From: Lingula anatina
Lineage: Eukaryota; Brachiopoda; Lingulata; Lingulida; Lingulidae
Assembly: GCF_001039355.2 (NCBI RefSeq)
Contig: NW_019775532.1
Span: forward strand, 138,355 to 202,354
Length of the DNA stretch: 64,000 bases
Reading direction: 5' to 3'
The position numbers and the translations under genes were made by a program. Shown one piece after another: positions 12,569 through 26,883 of the stretch (position 1 is its first letter; each line of letters opens with the position of its first letter). The notes under the pieces were generated by a model. That model saw nothing but the letters and a program-made list of their open reading frames with translations, ran no database searches and had not been told where the DNA came from.

Positions 12569-12650
12569 CCATTCCAGAATTTCCCGATTAAAATTGAAAT
12601 AAAAAAATTCCATACCAGAATTTCCCGATTAAAATTGAAATAAAAAAATT
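12569..12650. repeat. 41-bp tandem duplication
   Basis: Two near-identical units of period 41 starting CCATTCCAGAATT and CCATACCAGAATT. Present also in copy 2 at about 31040-31121. Confidence 0.85.
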
Positions 12651-15600
12651 TATCACTTTTAAAAAATCATAGCAAAAACAATTTCCAAAATAGAGAGATA
12701 TACTTTTATGGGCATGTGCGTCAATATGTTACAGGTCACTGTTTTTTCTATTTTTTTCATTAATTACATAATGGTACTTTCACCATATCAAAACAACATT
12801 TATATCTATCCGAATCACCAGCTGAGGTTTTTGAAATATCACATCTTACACGTTAATGTATTTATTTTTGGTTTAAGCAACCGCAGGTACATCAGATGCC
12901 ATGCTAAATCTTTGAGTCTAATCTAGCCAGATTTGATCTGTTTAAGGTTGAAAAAAGCACCGGTCAATATACTCTGCTGGGTTTGTACATTTTTTTCCCG
13001 ACTGTCACTGGAATTCAAAGGCTGGCCTCATCATTTGCCAGCAGCATCACCTGACCTGATAATGTTTCGAGTCATTTATTAGCTGAAGCACTGCAGTTTG
13101 AGTCACCCAAATGGGAATGTTGGGGACATATCCAGGTACCCAATACAGAAACGTGCAGCCCTCAAATAAAGCATTTCAAGTCAACAGACTGTAAAAATCA
13201 TCAGGTGTTGAGATAAAGCTGCAGATTAGCAGAAAAAAGTTTAATTTGCCAAAAGCTACAGTTGCCATCCTCTTGACCATTTTTGCATCTGCTGCCGTGA
13301 CAAATTTTTGTGAATGCAATCAAGACCCAATACCTTAGGTGTATCGTAAAAAAACCTGCAATATGTTTATTTGGTATCATTTTGACATCGCCCTTTATTT
13401 AATAAAAAAAAAAAATTAATAAAAAATATGGAAAATACTGACATTAGTTTACTCAAACATCTTAAATAGTAATAAAAGCATCTTTTCATTCTAAAAAAAT
13501 GAACAGATGTACTTTGTTAAATTTCAGATTATTCCTGATTGCTATAATGTTTAAGCCAGCAGAGGGAGAGTATGACAATTTTCCCTTTTTTCACATTTAA
13601 GCCATCAGACTTTCAGATAAAAATAAATCATATTTGTACTGCATGGGTTGGCTTTATCCCCCTAAACACTCCAAACAGTCAAAATGACATTTCCTACTCT
13701 TTCTGTCAACTACTGATTTATTTAAGGTACAGGTTTCAAGTCATTGAGTGTTTTGGTCTTGTTAGATCCAACATAAAAGCAACAGATACTGAGCTACAAG
13801 GGTGGCTTCTACTGTCTGTGCATCCTAAAACGGTCATTTTCCCTGTTATAAAGGGAGTGATAAAAATTGATTACTTAATTCAACAATAAATTTAGCTGTT
13901 CATTAAATTGACAAAGTATTTGAAATGACATTTCCTTTGATAAAGAGAGATATATGTGTTGAATTTGTAGACAATGGGTCAGTCTTGGTGCCATACTGCT
14001 ATTTGGAATGTCCTGACCCTTTGTAATAAACAGAAAATGAAAACCTTTGAAAAAAAAAATTTATGTATTTACATTCTAAATGGTAACACAGAGTTAATGT
14101 CATATCTGGAAATGACTCTGGCAAAAATGTTTGATGCAAAAAGCATATGACTGGTCTTTTATGATGCACTGTTATCTACAAATGCAGTGAGCAAAACCCG
14201 AATGAAAAAAGTTTTCATGGAAAAATGAGCATGGTGTTAGAAGACTGAAAGAGTCTCCACAACAATATCTGAGCAAACATTTTCAGTGTATGCCACAATT
14301 GATGCCCAATCAATTCATTTATGTCTTAATTTACTTCAGAAAAGGATTTCATCAGCTGTGTTACAGTGTATGCACTAAAGTCTAAGCAATTTTTTTTCAT
14401 ACATCAATAGCTGGTATTAAAAATCTTAATTACCTCCAATATTATATATAGTCAAGTCCTGAAGGTGCAATGATAGACATAATCATTGGATGTAAAGAAC
14501 AATTTCCAATACTAGCTGTTGATTGAATAAAATGACTCAGATCATCTTAATTTACATTATGAACTCTTTCATGCAAAAGACAATTGTGTCAAATTTTGTG
14601 TGCTGCAGCTCATTTTGTCAATTCTTGCAAGTAATGAAAGTAATTAAGCTACTGTGACCCACTTTGTCCAACCTTCTCCATCTGGGCAACTTTTTGAGAC
14701 TATTTCATTGTACCAATGGAGTGAGAGGGAGACAAATTATAGTTCTGCCAACCTAAATAGTGTTATAAACTTCAAGAAACCAAAATGCAAACACTATTCC
14801 AGATGATTTTTATTCTTGCTTTCCAAATACATTGTGGGTGGGAATCAAGAAAAACATCCATCTTGCTTAAATTCTGGTAAATAATGCTTTACATAAGCCA
14901 AGTTAAATAAAATGTTAAATCTAAAACATACAAAATGTATCATATCATCATATCAATAATTAAACCTGATGCTAAGAATCAAGCATGAAATACAAATATC
15001 CAAATTGTACTTCAAGCACACTTAACTAGAGTCACCGATTCCTTCAAGTTCAAGGTGAATTAAACAAGCAGGTATGTTGCAGGTTAATCATATATTAAAG
15101 TCTCAAAAATACAGACCCCATAATTACAAGAAAAGTAATTAGAAGAGCTAAGGTGGTCACAAGCCAATGGTGAGTATAAGTGATCTGAACACTGGGGTAA
15201 TTATAAACTCCATACCTATAACATTTTTCATTACAATATTCATGGGTAGCCAATGATGGCATACACTGGTCAAGGTGAGGTCAATGGAGAGGTGACCACC
15301 ACTCTGCTGTTAATGTCTATATTGCTCTCAGCAATGAGTATTGAACATAGAGATCTTAATAAGTCAGTGATGAGATGAACTTGACTTAATTCATTTGTCC
15401 TCAGACAATCCGTCATGGGTCAGGAACTTATATGTCCTTTACATACTGAACAAGGTTTGCTCTATAATTCATTCTCAGCATCCAAAATTGATAATGCCTG
15501 AATTGTACTTTATGATGCTCTTGGTTATAGAACAAAGTTGCTGCAAAAACTAATCACAATTTTCCATTTACCTTTTTTTCTATGCTGGTCCTCATTTAAC

Positions 15601-18110
15601 ATAATTTTCAACCTATGCATATATTTTACAATACAATTTCCTATGCAGCATATCATTTCTACCACAATCTTATTCAATGTATTTTGTTTACATGACATAA
15701 TGTAGTGATCAGATTATTACAAAGGCAGCAGCAGCAGCTCCACTTAATACAGACAGGCTCCACTCACACAAATGACCTTCTGCTGGGATGGCAACCATCT
15801 CATAACACTGCATTACATATGTTGTCTTTTTCTTATTTGAGTCAGGTTCACATGCTATTCAAAGTTTACAGACACAATAATGTACTTTTATCACACAACG
15901 GCATCGGAAGGTAAGGATATTGCCCTTGTGGTGACATCATTTAACTCTCCCACAAGAGGACCATACATCATTGTGTAAGACTGATGTCAGTTGCACAATT
16001 ATCACAGTTTATGCAAGTCCTGTAGCAGTGGTACATGAACTTTTAAGTGACTTTAATAGCCTGCAGGACTTACTGATCATTTCAAAGGCTGGTAGCTCAA
16101 GGAAGAATTGAGGGGGATGCATGTTCATATGTCAATTTATTTAATTGTCATATCTGCATGCAGAATTTTCATAAACAGGTCAAAAGATGGATGGAGTGTA
16201 TGATGTTCTTTTAGTTTTGAACCCGCCATTTCGAGTAAAAACTATATTCCAGTGAAATTGTAAATGACAACTTAAACTTAGATGATAGCTTAAAATATAA
16301 GTTCATTTGGAACCTTGTCTTTAAAATTATAGTGGGTGGTTTTAAAATATGTTTTTAAACATATATCATTCAGGTATTTTAAAGTTTGGCATTTGACAGA
16401 ATGACTGATGGTTGACAAAAAAATTTTTGAAGTCAGATTAACAATTCATTTTTTTATTTTGACAATATCCTTCAATTGGACCCTATTCATAGTTTCATCA
16501 TAGATTAAACTTAAAAATACTAAGGACATTTTCAAATGAATTGTCTTGGTAACAAGTTTTACATAAAAATGCTGCTCTAAGCTATCACCTGCACTGTCTG
16601 GTACATGAGTGCAAGCAATGTTAACCAAGTGCAAACCCCTCTTTTATCTATTGTTTCACAATCAACCTTCAAAATAACCATTTAATGAGGTACAGTTAAC
16701 GTCTAAATAATCCATGTCAATCAATCCTAAAGGTGTCATCTGAGGTGTCATTTCTCCTGCTTTTTCTTTTATCGTCAGATTTGTAGTTGCTCACATATCA
16801 TATGTGTCATATGAATTCTGTAAAACGAGTAAAACAAGTGCAAACCTATTGTCCTTCAAACTTTTAAAAACAAATAATTTTGTGGTCGGAAATAAATGAC
16901 AGCACTAGTGAAATGTCAACTTTATCTTACATGATAACATCAACCCTGGTCATATCATATATGAAATAACCCATCCAAACATGACATGATATGGTGAATC
17001 TGTAATAAAATTTGGACAAAATGTATTGGGTCAGAAAGAGAATCCAGGGTAGGGTAGCAGCCTTGAAGGGGGCCTGTCCAATGCTTTATAAATAGCCCAC
17101 AAAGCAGCATTAAGCAACTGTGAAAACCTCAAATCATGCAATCCAAATCACATCTATTTACCATAATGGTGATTTCAAACAGCAGCTGATGCGCCTGTGC
17201 ACACAATAATGAAATAGAAAGGAGGGTTATATTTTTAATAAAAATATAAGTAAGGCATACCCTGTCAAATGTGTCCATTAAAACCGCATTTAAATACTGA
17301 TATGAACAATGTACAAGTGTTCTCTCCAGCATAATAAACAATCTGACAAATCAAGAAACCAATGTCATCTTCTAATTTTGTGCTTAATTGAATGTAATTT
17401 TTGACATTTTACCAGTGTCTGTTGGAACAAATGTGTACATTTGAATAAAAGGGTGTCATAAATTAATAAATGACAGTATTTTGAGTAGTGCTACAACTGT
17501 ATAAAATCATAATGGATAATTTTCCAATTACAGAAACATGCATTTTAAATAATATTCAATTCACATATCTGACTTCAAACAGACTTATCTTCTTAAAATT
17601 ATGTCAAAAGTTTTTGTAAATAATTGTCCTACTGTAAGTCATTTATATATAATGACAGAGAGAATTAAACATATTATTCACATACTAGTAAAATGTGACA
17701 CATGCAAGAATATTTCTTTAATCTAATAAACAAAATTAAATATTTATAATGAAAGGAAAAAGACAGACTATGATTTATTTCATTGTTGGGATGGGCTTTG
17801 AACGGTCACCCTAACTTTGGCCAATCTAAGCAGATCAGAAAGAGATTCTTACTAACATTTGAATATCACCGGTACAACACATGCATCAAATTGGTCAGCA
17901 GACCCACCCTGGCCACCGGTCACCTTCGTCATTGATCATTCTGACCATAGCCTTGACATCACGTGTTGTTAGACATGTGCTTTTACCATAGGTGCCTTTC
18001 ATACCATCATGTGTTCAGTGATTTGGGTTCACAACTTCTAGTAAGGTATGGGTTCACAGGACAGTCTGATCTAGAGAGATGCAAATCCTCCCTAAAGCCA
18101 TTGGGCCTAT

Positions 18111-18478
18111 GAGCGCATTCTCAACGAATTAAGCCAGGCTTTACAAAGCCGGTGACCTAAAAATGGCTGACGTACATGAAAGAAAAACCGCCTANTCTCT
18201 CTCTGTCAAATGGTGTATGAATGTTTTGCAAAAGCATTTCAAGCTATCAGCATTTTGGACGAAAACTTAGTAGCCATTTTAATTAAATGCTGTTTAATAA
18301 ATTATGTCTTGAAAGTTGAAAAAGCACCCCCACCCTCAAAAGCACTCAACCACTTAATGTGTTCTTTGTGAAACTGCATGTTTAACAATGGGCAAGCAAA
18401 GAGTTAGGGTAATGTGACAGTTAATGATCGTCACCACCTGTAACACCTTCACGTACCAAGAGAAGTTAATGTCTGTGA
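18111..18478. other. Junction between the 18 kb copies, with single N at 18195
   Basis: 18111-18194 is not shared with the corresponding place after copy 2. 18196-18478 precedes copy 2, and its counterpart before copy 1 would lie left of the window. The lone N sits between these two unrelated-looking pieces, as expected for a contig join. No gene is seen. Confidence 0.6.
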
Positions 18479-21400
18479 AAAATGTCAAATGTTAAGAAGG
18501 TGTTTATGATATCTTTTGTGTGCTCCCCATGTAGGAAATGAGCATGAAAACAGCTTAATTGCAGTTTCGACAAATCCATTCTTAAATACACTGCCTTTTC
18601 ACGAGAGAAAAGTATTTATGTCCAATGAATCATTCTGTTTATATGTTACTCAAGCATTACATCAAAGGTATTTATCCTAACATTCCTTTGATAGCCAATA
18701 TTAGGCTGATGCCATTAAATAATAATTGTTTTGGGAGAGATGCCTGTTACTAATTTGACTAAATATGTTTCATTGTTCTTTTGGAAAAAAAAAAAAAGGA
18801 CAAAAGGAAAAATTCAAATCTTGAAAAGAATATCAATGTCAGCTTGTAGAAATGGTAATTACTTTTTATAGATTGACTTTTACCTATTTTACATGTTTTA
18901 ATTAAAGCTGAAATATGATGTCTGTGTGTTTAGTGTCCTGAAGAGGGCAAACCCATTGACATTTTCACTGTTGACAGGAAACAAGATATTTCTCCTACAA
19001 TAACAGCTGGTACTCTGCTGTCTACAAACCCATTTTTTCTTTCAATCTTTAAAGCCATGAAAATGAATTGAAAATTATAGTGCTTGATATAGACACCACC
19101 CCTTTTTTCTGAAAATATCATGAATAACTTGAACTTTAAACATGTGTTAGTGTGGGCTGTGTATATAGTTCATATTTAAGTAATTATAGTTGTAAGACAA
19201 ATATTATTACCCATTGCAAATTCTAATGGTGAACCTTGGGAAGGGGAATATATTAAAATGACCCCATCCAGGAGTATAGTAGCTGAATAATTACATAACT
19301 TCTTCGCATATTTCTGTAAATGCAGATGAAAGGAGATTAGAAATCATTTTTAACAAAAGAACTTAATACCTACAGTACAGAAATAGTCAGAGACCACATC
19401 TGCCCAGTGTCATAGCCTCTGGCTACTGACTTACTTATATGCTTTAGAAATGATCACATGAGTAGAAGAACAGCTTAGTATTCTAACTGCAGGACCATCA
19501 TATAATCATTAGCTTTCATCTCCCTAATACAGATTTCTACAGATTTCCCATCACAGCAAGACATGGTCCTTGCAACAGTTATAATTAGCCAGTTGCTCAT
19601 AAGAAAGACAAATTCTAGGGGAGAACCTTATTGTGATAAGAGTCCACCCTCTCAGTTGGGGGTTATTAGAAGGTTGGTCAGCACTGAAAGCAATCAGATA
19701 AAGGTAATTAAGGATATCCTTTCTTTAACAAATGTCACCTGAAAGACGCTATCATTACAGCACACTATGTTCTATTTATCTTTGATTAACAATCCACAGG
19801 TGGTAGGATTACTGCAATGTGTACCACACGTTCTCCCGCTGGAATAATATACATATATATATTTAAGAATTGCCCAGTATCGGTGCTCATTTCTGTCCAT
19901 GCACAGCCTGTCATATTGTAAGAGGTGCTTCTGAAAGGAAATTTGGTACTGTAAAAGTAAGTGCAAATATTTTAGTATCATTTTGGCTGTAGAGTATACA
20001 AATTATCAGTAAGCAGTGATATAACCTAGTATGTAGCCATATTTCTAACTAGTCTGATTTATCTGTCCAGAGCACTCCCATTTGTGTTTTTACGATTTAC
20101 TGACTATGAACACAACAGCGAATAATAGAAATGGAAAAGAGTGCCAGAGGCTGATTATGTGCACTAAAATTCACTTGATATTTATAATATAGAGCAGCTA
20201 TATAATAGAATAGTTACTGATACGACATGCACTAGCTTTGGTATATGCTGCAGACTTGAAGTTGAGCATTCATAAATATGCTAACATGCATCAACCTGCA
20301 GGGGTAGATTGAGGCCGTCTTCAGGGTCTTCTCGAAGACGGTCAGGTTTTCAAGTTTACATTGATGGGTATCTAATTTTTTCTGTCAAAGATGGAGGATG
20401 GATCAACAAAGATAATTTGGAAGACTCTCAGCAAATATCTCTTGATCTGCCCCTGAACCTGTTAGATTATTTCAGTCAAAATCAAGAAGGATTTTATAAC
20501 ATGGTATACAGTAAAGAAAATATCTGTTATGCAAAGATATGTCACATTATGACTTTTGTATGTTATCATAATTCAGATCTGAAATAATGCATTTATGCAA
20601 CATGCTATTTACAGTTCCAGCCATTTCAATCACATAAGCATGTTGGAGACTTATAAATATCAAATATATTTTCATTCAAGTTTTTCTGCACTTGGCTTTT
20701 GGATACAAGCATTCATTCCCTGCATTTTCCCACAGAATAAAAACTAATTTTTCATGAGGAGGCGATATTTCAAAAAGGATAAACATACATCATTTGTTTT
20801 TAAAAAAGAAATGGAAAAATTATTTAAAGATAACATAATCTTACAAGTGGTCCTTTTCAATAAACCAGCATGGTCTTAGTAGCATCTGTGCCCTATCAGC
20901 ACACGTGGCACTATTCTACCTGCATAACAATGGCCTTAATATCCTCATTAAGTCTGTACAAGCATAAGATTAAAAATAGATAATTCCTTGCAGGTTCTGA
21001 TAGTGAATTATTTAGGTTATTTGACAGCTTTGTATGAAATATTCATGATTTAGTGGCTAATTATAATTGTGCTTTAAAGGAAAATCATGATGGTGCTTCT
21101 TGGAACACATTCATTGAAAAGATCTGAAAAGCAGATAATCAAAGAGAATTCAAACTTTCTGTTTGAAATACTAAGGAAATAATACGTTTTTGGGGTTTTA
21201 TGTCAGACAAACTATTTTCAACTAAACCTCTGAAAAATAGATCAATAAATGCCATAACTCATATGCACTTTTATGTTGAGTCACCAAAATATAAAGAAAA
21301 GATTAGACAGGTGCCATTTACAAAACAGAAACAAACAGTTTTATCATGGGAAATAATTTTGTCCCTTCATTTGTCAAAAGCATTGTACTAAAACTGCATG

Positions 21401-22232
21401 GAAATGGTAACACATTTCACAAGCTGTCTGGAGTACCTCCGGCTTCTCCAACACAATCAACCAAGTGACTTGGGTCTGCGTTTCTCACCAACACCTGTAT
21501 ATTAAAGCCCCCTAATGGCTTCTTGATTTTAAACACTGATTAGACATAATTCAGGTTTTGAATACAGAACACATGGGTATTACTGTAAATTGTTAGTAAG
21601 GAGGTTTGATTTTAAAAGAATGAAGGTGATAACTTGATGAACAACTGATGGAAGATGAAAGATAAAGTAAAAGGGGGGGGGGGGAGTGAGATAAAGGCAA
21701 TCCACTTAATGATAATCAATAACATTACACATAATATTACAGCTTTTGGTTTATAAATGTTTTCATTTTATGGACCAGCCTTCCTTTGTAGTTGTGTCCC
21801 CAAATCCCATTATGAGAAATGTAAACACAAGAGAACATACAGACCTCTTTAATCCGTCAATTTCAAGCCTACGCCCAGACTTTTCAATGGGATCTAGAAT
21901 AACATTTATACAAAAGATTATGGCACATTTATGACATCAAGGGTGACCTAAAAAAGTGCCAGCACAGAGTTGAAAATAGCTATTTATTAACTGAATGCTT
22001 TTGGTTGTAGGTGTTTATTGGCAGTTTCTGTTTCAGATAACTGGTGAATCCAAAATATAATTTCAGTAAAATCCTGGAATAAATTGAAATTGATTACATT
22101 AGTCTGTATCCTGGGGGATTCTGAAATAAAATCATGACTTTTGAAAATTATCATTGAAGAGTTCTGAGAGGAGACAAAAACTGTCTAGACAAAATCATTC
22201 ATCGCTTTAATTTGCTCACTTTATTTTTTCAG
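18479..22232. other. Upstream region of CABIT gene copy 2, no firm gene
   Basis: Counterpart of 1-3721, with no supported exon. The poly-G run (about 21674-21685) differs in length from copy 1, and a TGAG insertion follows it. Small insertions versus copy 1 occur at about 19242 and 20665. Confidence 0.5.
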
Positions 22233-22300
22233 ACCTTCAAATTTTCCACAGATCTACAGACGGGGACAATAACAGACTCTTTAGTCCAAAGCTGTTACAG
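22233..22300 (+). other. Candidate upstream 5' exon of CABIT gene, copy 2
   Basis: Same 68-nt exon as 3722-3789, with intact acceptor (TTTTTTCAG) and donor (GTAGGC). It would splice to 22622. One base differs from copy 1. Confidence 0.45.
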
Positions 22301-22445
22301 GTAGGCCTCCCAGTATATTGATGTTATTTTAGTGATTCATAACATTAAAAGAGTGCAGCAGTTAAGCTGACTTGTTAGCATATAGTAGGAGCCCTTGTCG
22401 TGTGACTGAGGTGATTTATTACTAAGTGATTCAGGTGTGTGCACA

Positions 22446-22479
22446 TATAAATGGGGCACACTCATTTGCATGGTCAGTA
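22446..22479 (+). promoter_or_regulatory. TATA box plus initiator, CABIT gene copy 2
   Basis: TATAAA at 22446-22451 and TCAGTA at 22474-22479 have the same spacing as in copy 1, with the ATTTGCAT motif between them. The whole block is unchanged between copies. Confidence 0.45.
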
Positions 22480-22763
22480 ATAACCCAGGCACAGGGGGAA
22501 GCACATAACAACTTTCACCTTTCACAGACTAGCCGACAGACAGCCGAAGGATTTAAACTTGAAGTGTGTTTATCTTGCTTATTTCGTTATTGGTTGTTTT
22601 GTAAACAGTTTCTCTTTACAGACACTCCGCTCAAAGACTAAGCTGCGAGGACCTCATTGTGAAAACTCGTCCAACCAGTATGCCAGCCATTCTAAGGAAA
22701 TAAATACTCTGGCTCGCACAAAGGCAGCTTAAAGACTGTATAACGGACATTACCGCCGGTTGT

Positions 22764-24656
22764 ATGGGACTCTCGGCAGAGACCAAAACAAAGCAAGATC
22801 AGAACTGTACAACCAGGATGATGGCCTCTAACACTGGGAGTTACAATTTAAGTCCCTCACAGCAACAACTGTGCATGATCAAGGAATTATACTCCATGTC
22901 CAACATAGAATGGGATGACCAAGAAATCATTAACCTCAAAGACTTCACCAGCAAGCACCTGACTCCACATATAGTCAGAGTAGAACAGGGACAGTTCATG
23001 AACATTGGAGCATCAAAGCACATCCACCCAGGCATTCACACTGAGCTTCTCTTTCATTCTACAAAAACCTGCTCAAAGATTTTTGCCCAGGGAGTCAAAG
23101 TAAAGGACAGAAAGGTATCAGTTTTGACTCAGAACTTTTCTATTCCTAGTACATATCAAGGCTGGTTTGAGGTGCTATCAGAAGAGGGGAGATCTGTGCC
23201 ACCATTTGACACAGTGAGAGACTTGGCCAGACGATTTCCCAAAAAAGCCCTGGTAAGAGCCAATACCAAGGGGTACATAAACAATGAACGTGGAGAGCTA
23301 TGCATGGATAAAACTAGAACTGTGCACGCAGGGGAGGTTTTGACTGTGGCTGGAGACGTGATGATCAGTCTGCCTAAAGGAAAAGGTAGAGCTAAGCTCC
23401 TCCGTTGTTTTGATCAGAATGGCTCTGGTGTATACTTGAACTTTGACACAAAAGGTGCCTTCAGCCCCATTGCTGAGAGGGACAATATTTCTGGGGTGCA
23501 CATGATCAATGACCTCGTTGCCAAATTCCGCTTACCAATCATGGTGCGTCTAGTTTACGGAGTGGCTCCCTGTGGAAGTAAGCTCAAATTTACTGGATGT
23601 CTGCGCTTGATCTCATCAGATACAGACAGCATTGCTTTTGTTATGCCACTGGATATAAGCCAGAAAATGTTGCCTGTCTCATTATCAAAAGTATCACTGA
23701 AGCTCAGACCTGCAACCAACATTGAGAAAATCAAACAGCAAGATGCCTTTAAGCAGTTATATGAAAGGTGCTCAAACATGATAACTAGTTACTTGAACAG
23801 CATCCATGTTCTTGTAGAGATCACAGATTTCCAGTCAAACCAGCAACAGCAACAACAACAACAACAGCAGATAGAACCAGGATCTGCAGTCTACAAACCC
23901 AAGGAATTAACCAATCCAGATGTCATTCCCACCAATGTTCCCCCAGAGAGTCCTGATGTGATTCAAGAAGAGAAAGCTGAACCTAAACCCTCAGCTGAAG
24001 ATCTTATATTTGAGGAAATAGATGATATTTATGTATATGTGCGAGAAGGGGGGCCTCCCCCAAAAGTTCGTCCACCTGCACCTTTACCTGCAAATGTAAA
24101 GGCAGATGATCAGTACTGGGAAGAACCAGACTATGAAACACTAGCTAGATACAATGCCAAGAACAAAGTATCACAAACGAACAGTTCAGGCACTGGAAGC
24201 AAAAGTGGAGGAAGTAAGAATCTCTCTCGGCAGAATTCCTCAGAATCTCAGCCAGTTGTTGAATCCAAAGTGACAGCAAATGGAATTGTGCTCCTTGGAA
24301 TAGACAAACAAAAAGATAAGCAGCAACCACCACCACTGCCTCCTAAGAAGTTTGAGAAATCCAAAAGTAGTGCTCCACATTTCTTTTCAAGATTTGTGAA
24401 GAAATCCACAAAACAGTCTCCACCATCTTCCCAAAAACAGCCACAAAAATTCATTTTGGTGCCACCAGGTAAAAAGCAAGCTAGTCGCAAACTATCCAAA
24501 GACATGAGAACCAGAAGTCATGATAGTATTGCTGAGATGCGACCGCCACCACCTATCCCAAGGCTTGTAACACATCATCATCATCATCCACCACCTACTG
24601 GCATCTTTCGATTGGATAGGCCAGATCGCGATTTGCGAAAAAGTATGTTCTTATGA
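22764..24656 (+). CDS. CABIT-domain adaptor, GAREM/THEMIS-like, copy 2
   Basis: A 630-aa protein, the same as the product at 4253-6142 except for His-to-Gln at residue 360 at the edge of the poly-Q tract and one extra His in the poly-His run near 604-608. All other coding differences are silent. CABIT domain about 55-350, tyrosine motifs about 420-460, proline-rich motifs about 522-529 and 595-601. The in-frame upstream stop and the GTATGT donor-like site (GT at 24643) are conserved. Both copies are intact, so neither is a decaying pseudogene. They are either alleles or very young paralogues. Confidence 0.88.
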   Translation: MGLSAETKTKQDQNCTTRMMASNTGSYNLSPSQQQLCMIKELYSMSNIEWDDQEIINLKDFTSKHLTPHIVRVEQGQFMNIGASKHIHPGIHTELLFHSTKTCSKIFAQGVKVKDRKVSVLTQNFSIPSTYQGWFEVLSEEGRSVPPFDTVRDLARRFPKKALVRANTKGYINNERGELCMDKTRTVHAGEVLTVAGDVMISLPKGKGRAKLLRCFDQNGSGVYLNFDTKGAFSPIAERDNISGVHMINDLVAKFRLPIMVRLVYGVAPCGSKLKFTGCLRLISSDTDSIAFVMPLDISQKMLPVSLSKVSLKLRPATNIEKIKQQDAFKQLYERCSNMITSYLNSIHVLVEITDFQSNQQQQQQQQQQIEPGSAVYKPKELTNPDVIPTNVPPESPDVIQEEKAEPKPSAEDLIFEEIDDIYVYVREGGPPPKVRPPAPLPANVKADDQYWEEPDYETLARYNAKNKVSQTNSSGTGSKSGGSKNLSRQNSSESQPVVESKVTANGIVLLGIDKQKDKQQPPPLPPKKFEKSKSSAPHFFSRFVKKSTKQSPPSSQKQPQKFILVPPGKKQASRKLSKDMRTRSHDSIAEMRPPPPIPRLVTHHHHHPPPTGIFRLDRPDRDLRKSMFL

Positions 24657-26883
24657 TATGACTCAGGCACTGTACAGTGCAGTATCATACAGCAAGAATA
24701 ACAGCATAATGATGAGGAATAATGACAATGGTAATTAAGGTGTTTTTGAGTTGTGTTTTTGAAGGCCTGCAATCCAAGGGCCAGTGGGCTTTCATTCTAT
24801 GATCTCAGTGTGTTGCTTTGTCCAAATCTGTTTAAACTGGACCATTCAGTTTCAGCATACTTTATTCATCTCTAGATACAGCCATTCAAATTCAGAAATG
24901 ACTGGCAAATTACTAGTTATCTAAGTTCTCTCTAATGTTTTTTTTTTTCACTCCGACAAGGGGGTTATGTTTTTTACAAATTGATATGGATATATTTTTT
25001 GGTTGAATTAAATTGTAGTTTTAAGTATAGGGACTGAATATGCACCCCATGTATTAAGGTCGTGGGCAAAGTATCAGACTAATCTCAGATTCTTATCAGA
25101 ATTACTTTATGCTTCATATTGTAATTTGGAAGCCATTTATAGCAAAAAAGTCCATAGCTCTGACGCTTGGCTATTACGACCTTCATCATGAGTCACTAAA
25201 ACTGTTTTGTTCGTACAGTGAATCTGTGCACACAATGCCTGCACTGTCTAGGTTGCATTCAGAAAAGTCTGATGCCTGTTGCTGATAAGTACCTCTTGTA
25301 TTCCTAATGTTTTTCTTACAACCATTACAAAGTATAAATATGAACTGTTATAGTGCTTAGATAGATATATGGAGGGGCAGTCGCACATCCATGTATTTAT
25401 TTTGGTTTTAACCAGTTTTTTTCAGATCCAGGTATGAAATATATGGTAACCATAGGATTAACCTGAATTAAGAAAATAAAATACAATTGTACAACACTCA
25501 TGTGAATGTTGGAATGTTTTCTATGGTAAAAATTATGGTGCTTTGGATGTTTAGACAATATGTCTTAGATATGCGGTATATGTTTAAGGTTGGCTGATAC
25601 AGTAAGCAACTGATCTCTTTTATGCCTTCCTTTTCTCACATCAGTTTGAATTTTTACTAGGCTATTTTTAAAAAAGTTACAGTTTAATGTGATTGTTTCA
25701 GATTGTAGAAATTTCAAATCCTTCACCATCATGCACTGTTTCTCATCAGATGTACACATAGTACCAATTCTGAATTGTGCAGAAGTCATTGAATCCTTAT
25801 AAGTTAACAATCTTACATATTTTAATTAAATGGGGAGGATAGAGTCACTATCTCACCCACCTCTAACACTCATAAGAGCAACTTATGTACTGTACCATAA
25901 GGTCATACAGTTCTAATTCATAATTGGTATTAGTATGTAAATTGCTTCTTTACTGAAGCTGGGATCTTTCTGATAACATCTGTACAAACTTGAGTAAGGC
26001 ACTGGTTCTGACAACTACAGTAATTAGGGAAAGAAAGAGGGGTTATCATGCAAGTAATTAGTGGGAACATGAGAGAGAAAATCACAAATGGGGACATACT
26101 TTGCAAAATGGATTGTGGTAGAAAACATGAATGGCCTTGCTGGCATAGAACATAGTGACTCTTCAGCTCAGAACTTTACTTAACTGAAGTTTCAATATGC
26201 TTGAAACAATGGGTGTTGATGATCATATCTCAGACAATGAGAAAGCAATTTAAATTGTTTAATTCACAGTCACAATTAAGCAGAACCAATCGAAACTTCA
26301 TTGTCAATGTTTTTTTTTTAAAACCAACACTTTCTTTCTTGTCACTCAAAGTAAAGTACTATGTATTCTTGTTCATAGTTTAGAATATCTGTATGAAGTT
26401 TAAAGTTTTTGTCTAGTAGGTATAATTTGCTACACTGGCAGTTCCATATTTCAGCCAAAAGTTCCAAATGCATTCTCTTCTAGTCAATATAATCTGTGGA
26501 ACTGTGATATCTCTCTGATATATGCTGAAAAAATGTGATTTATCCATATTTTTGTTGTGTACAAGAAATTTAACATTTTACATTTTATACATATGTATAT
26601 ATAATGCATGTATAATTCCTGTACTTGTTCAAGTATGATTATTAATATTAGATCAAATGGAATAATAATATATCTGAAAATGATCAGTTTTCTTGTTTTG
26701 ATTTTTTTTGCAACATCATTAAAAAACCAAAAACAAATGAGTTCCAAAAGTAAAATTTACTTTGAAAATTTTTTCAGCACCAGCAAGAAAATTTGCTAAA
26801 AAATATCTTGTCATTCAGATGACTAAATAGGAAGTAATAACACTCAGAAATGATGCGTCGCGGATTTCTCCTTCTTCCCACAG
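24657..26883 (+). other. 3' UTR or intron downstream of CABIT copy 2
   Basis: Counterpart of 6143-8368. No coding exon is recognised. Poly-T runs and short indels distinguish it from copy 1. Confidence 0.4.

Larger units (their letters stand above)
1..18110. repeat. 18 kb direct duplication, copy 1
   Basis: This segment aligns end to end with 18479-36546, starting at base 1 and stopping abruptly after 18110, where the two sequences diverge. The copies differ by scattered substitutions and small indels (about 2-3% by eye in non-coding DNA, about 1% in the CABIT ORF). One block near 14300-14400 is clearly rearranged relative to about 32770-32850. The left edge lies outside the window. The copies are separated by a single N at 18195. 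Because two other single Ns in the window also separate direct repeats, unmerged haplotypes are the likelier explanation. A recent real tandem duplication is not excluded. Confidence 0.95.
8446..18110. other. Intergenic DNA downstream of CABIT copy 1
   Basis: No gene recognised. Short open frames (for example 8990-9253, identical in copy 2 at both DNA and protein level) give no coding signal. The region holds a hairpin at 10384-10425 and two small tandem duplications (11292-11345 and 12569-12650). The rest is AT-rich and unremarkable. Confidence 0.5.

Noticed and set aside
18195-18195. Single N read as an ambiguous base call
   Set aside because: All three Ns separate direct repeats, which fits contig joins better than base ambiguity.
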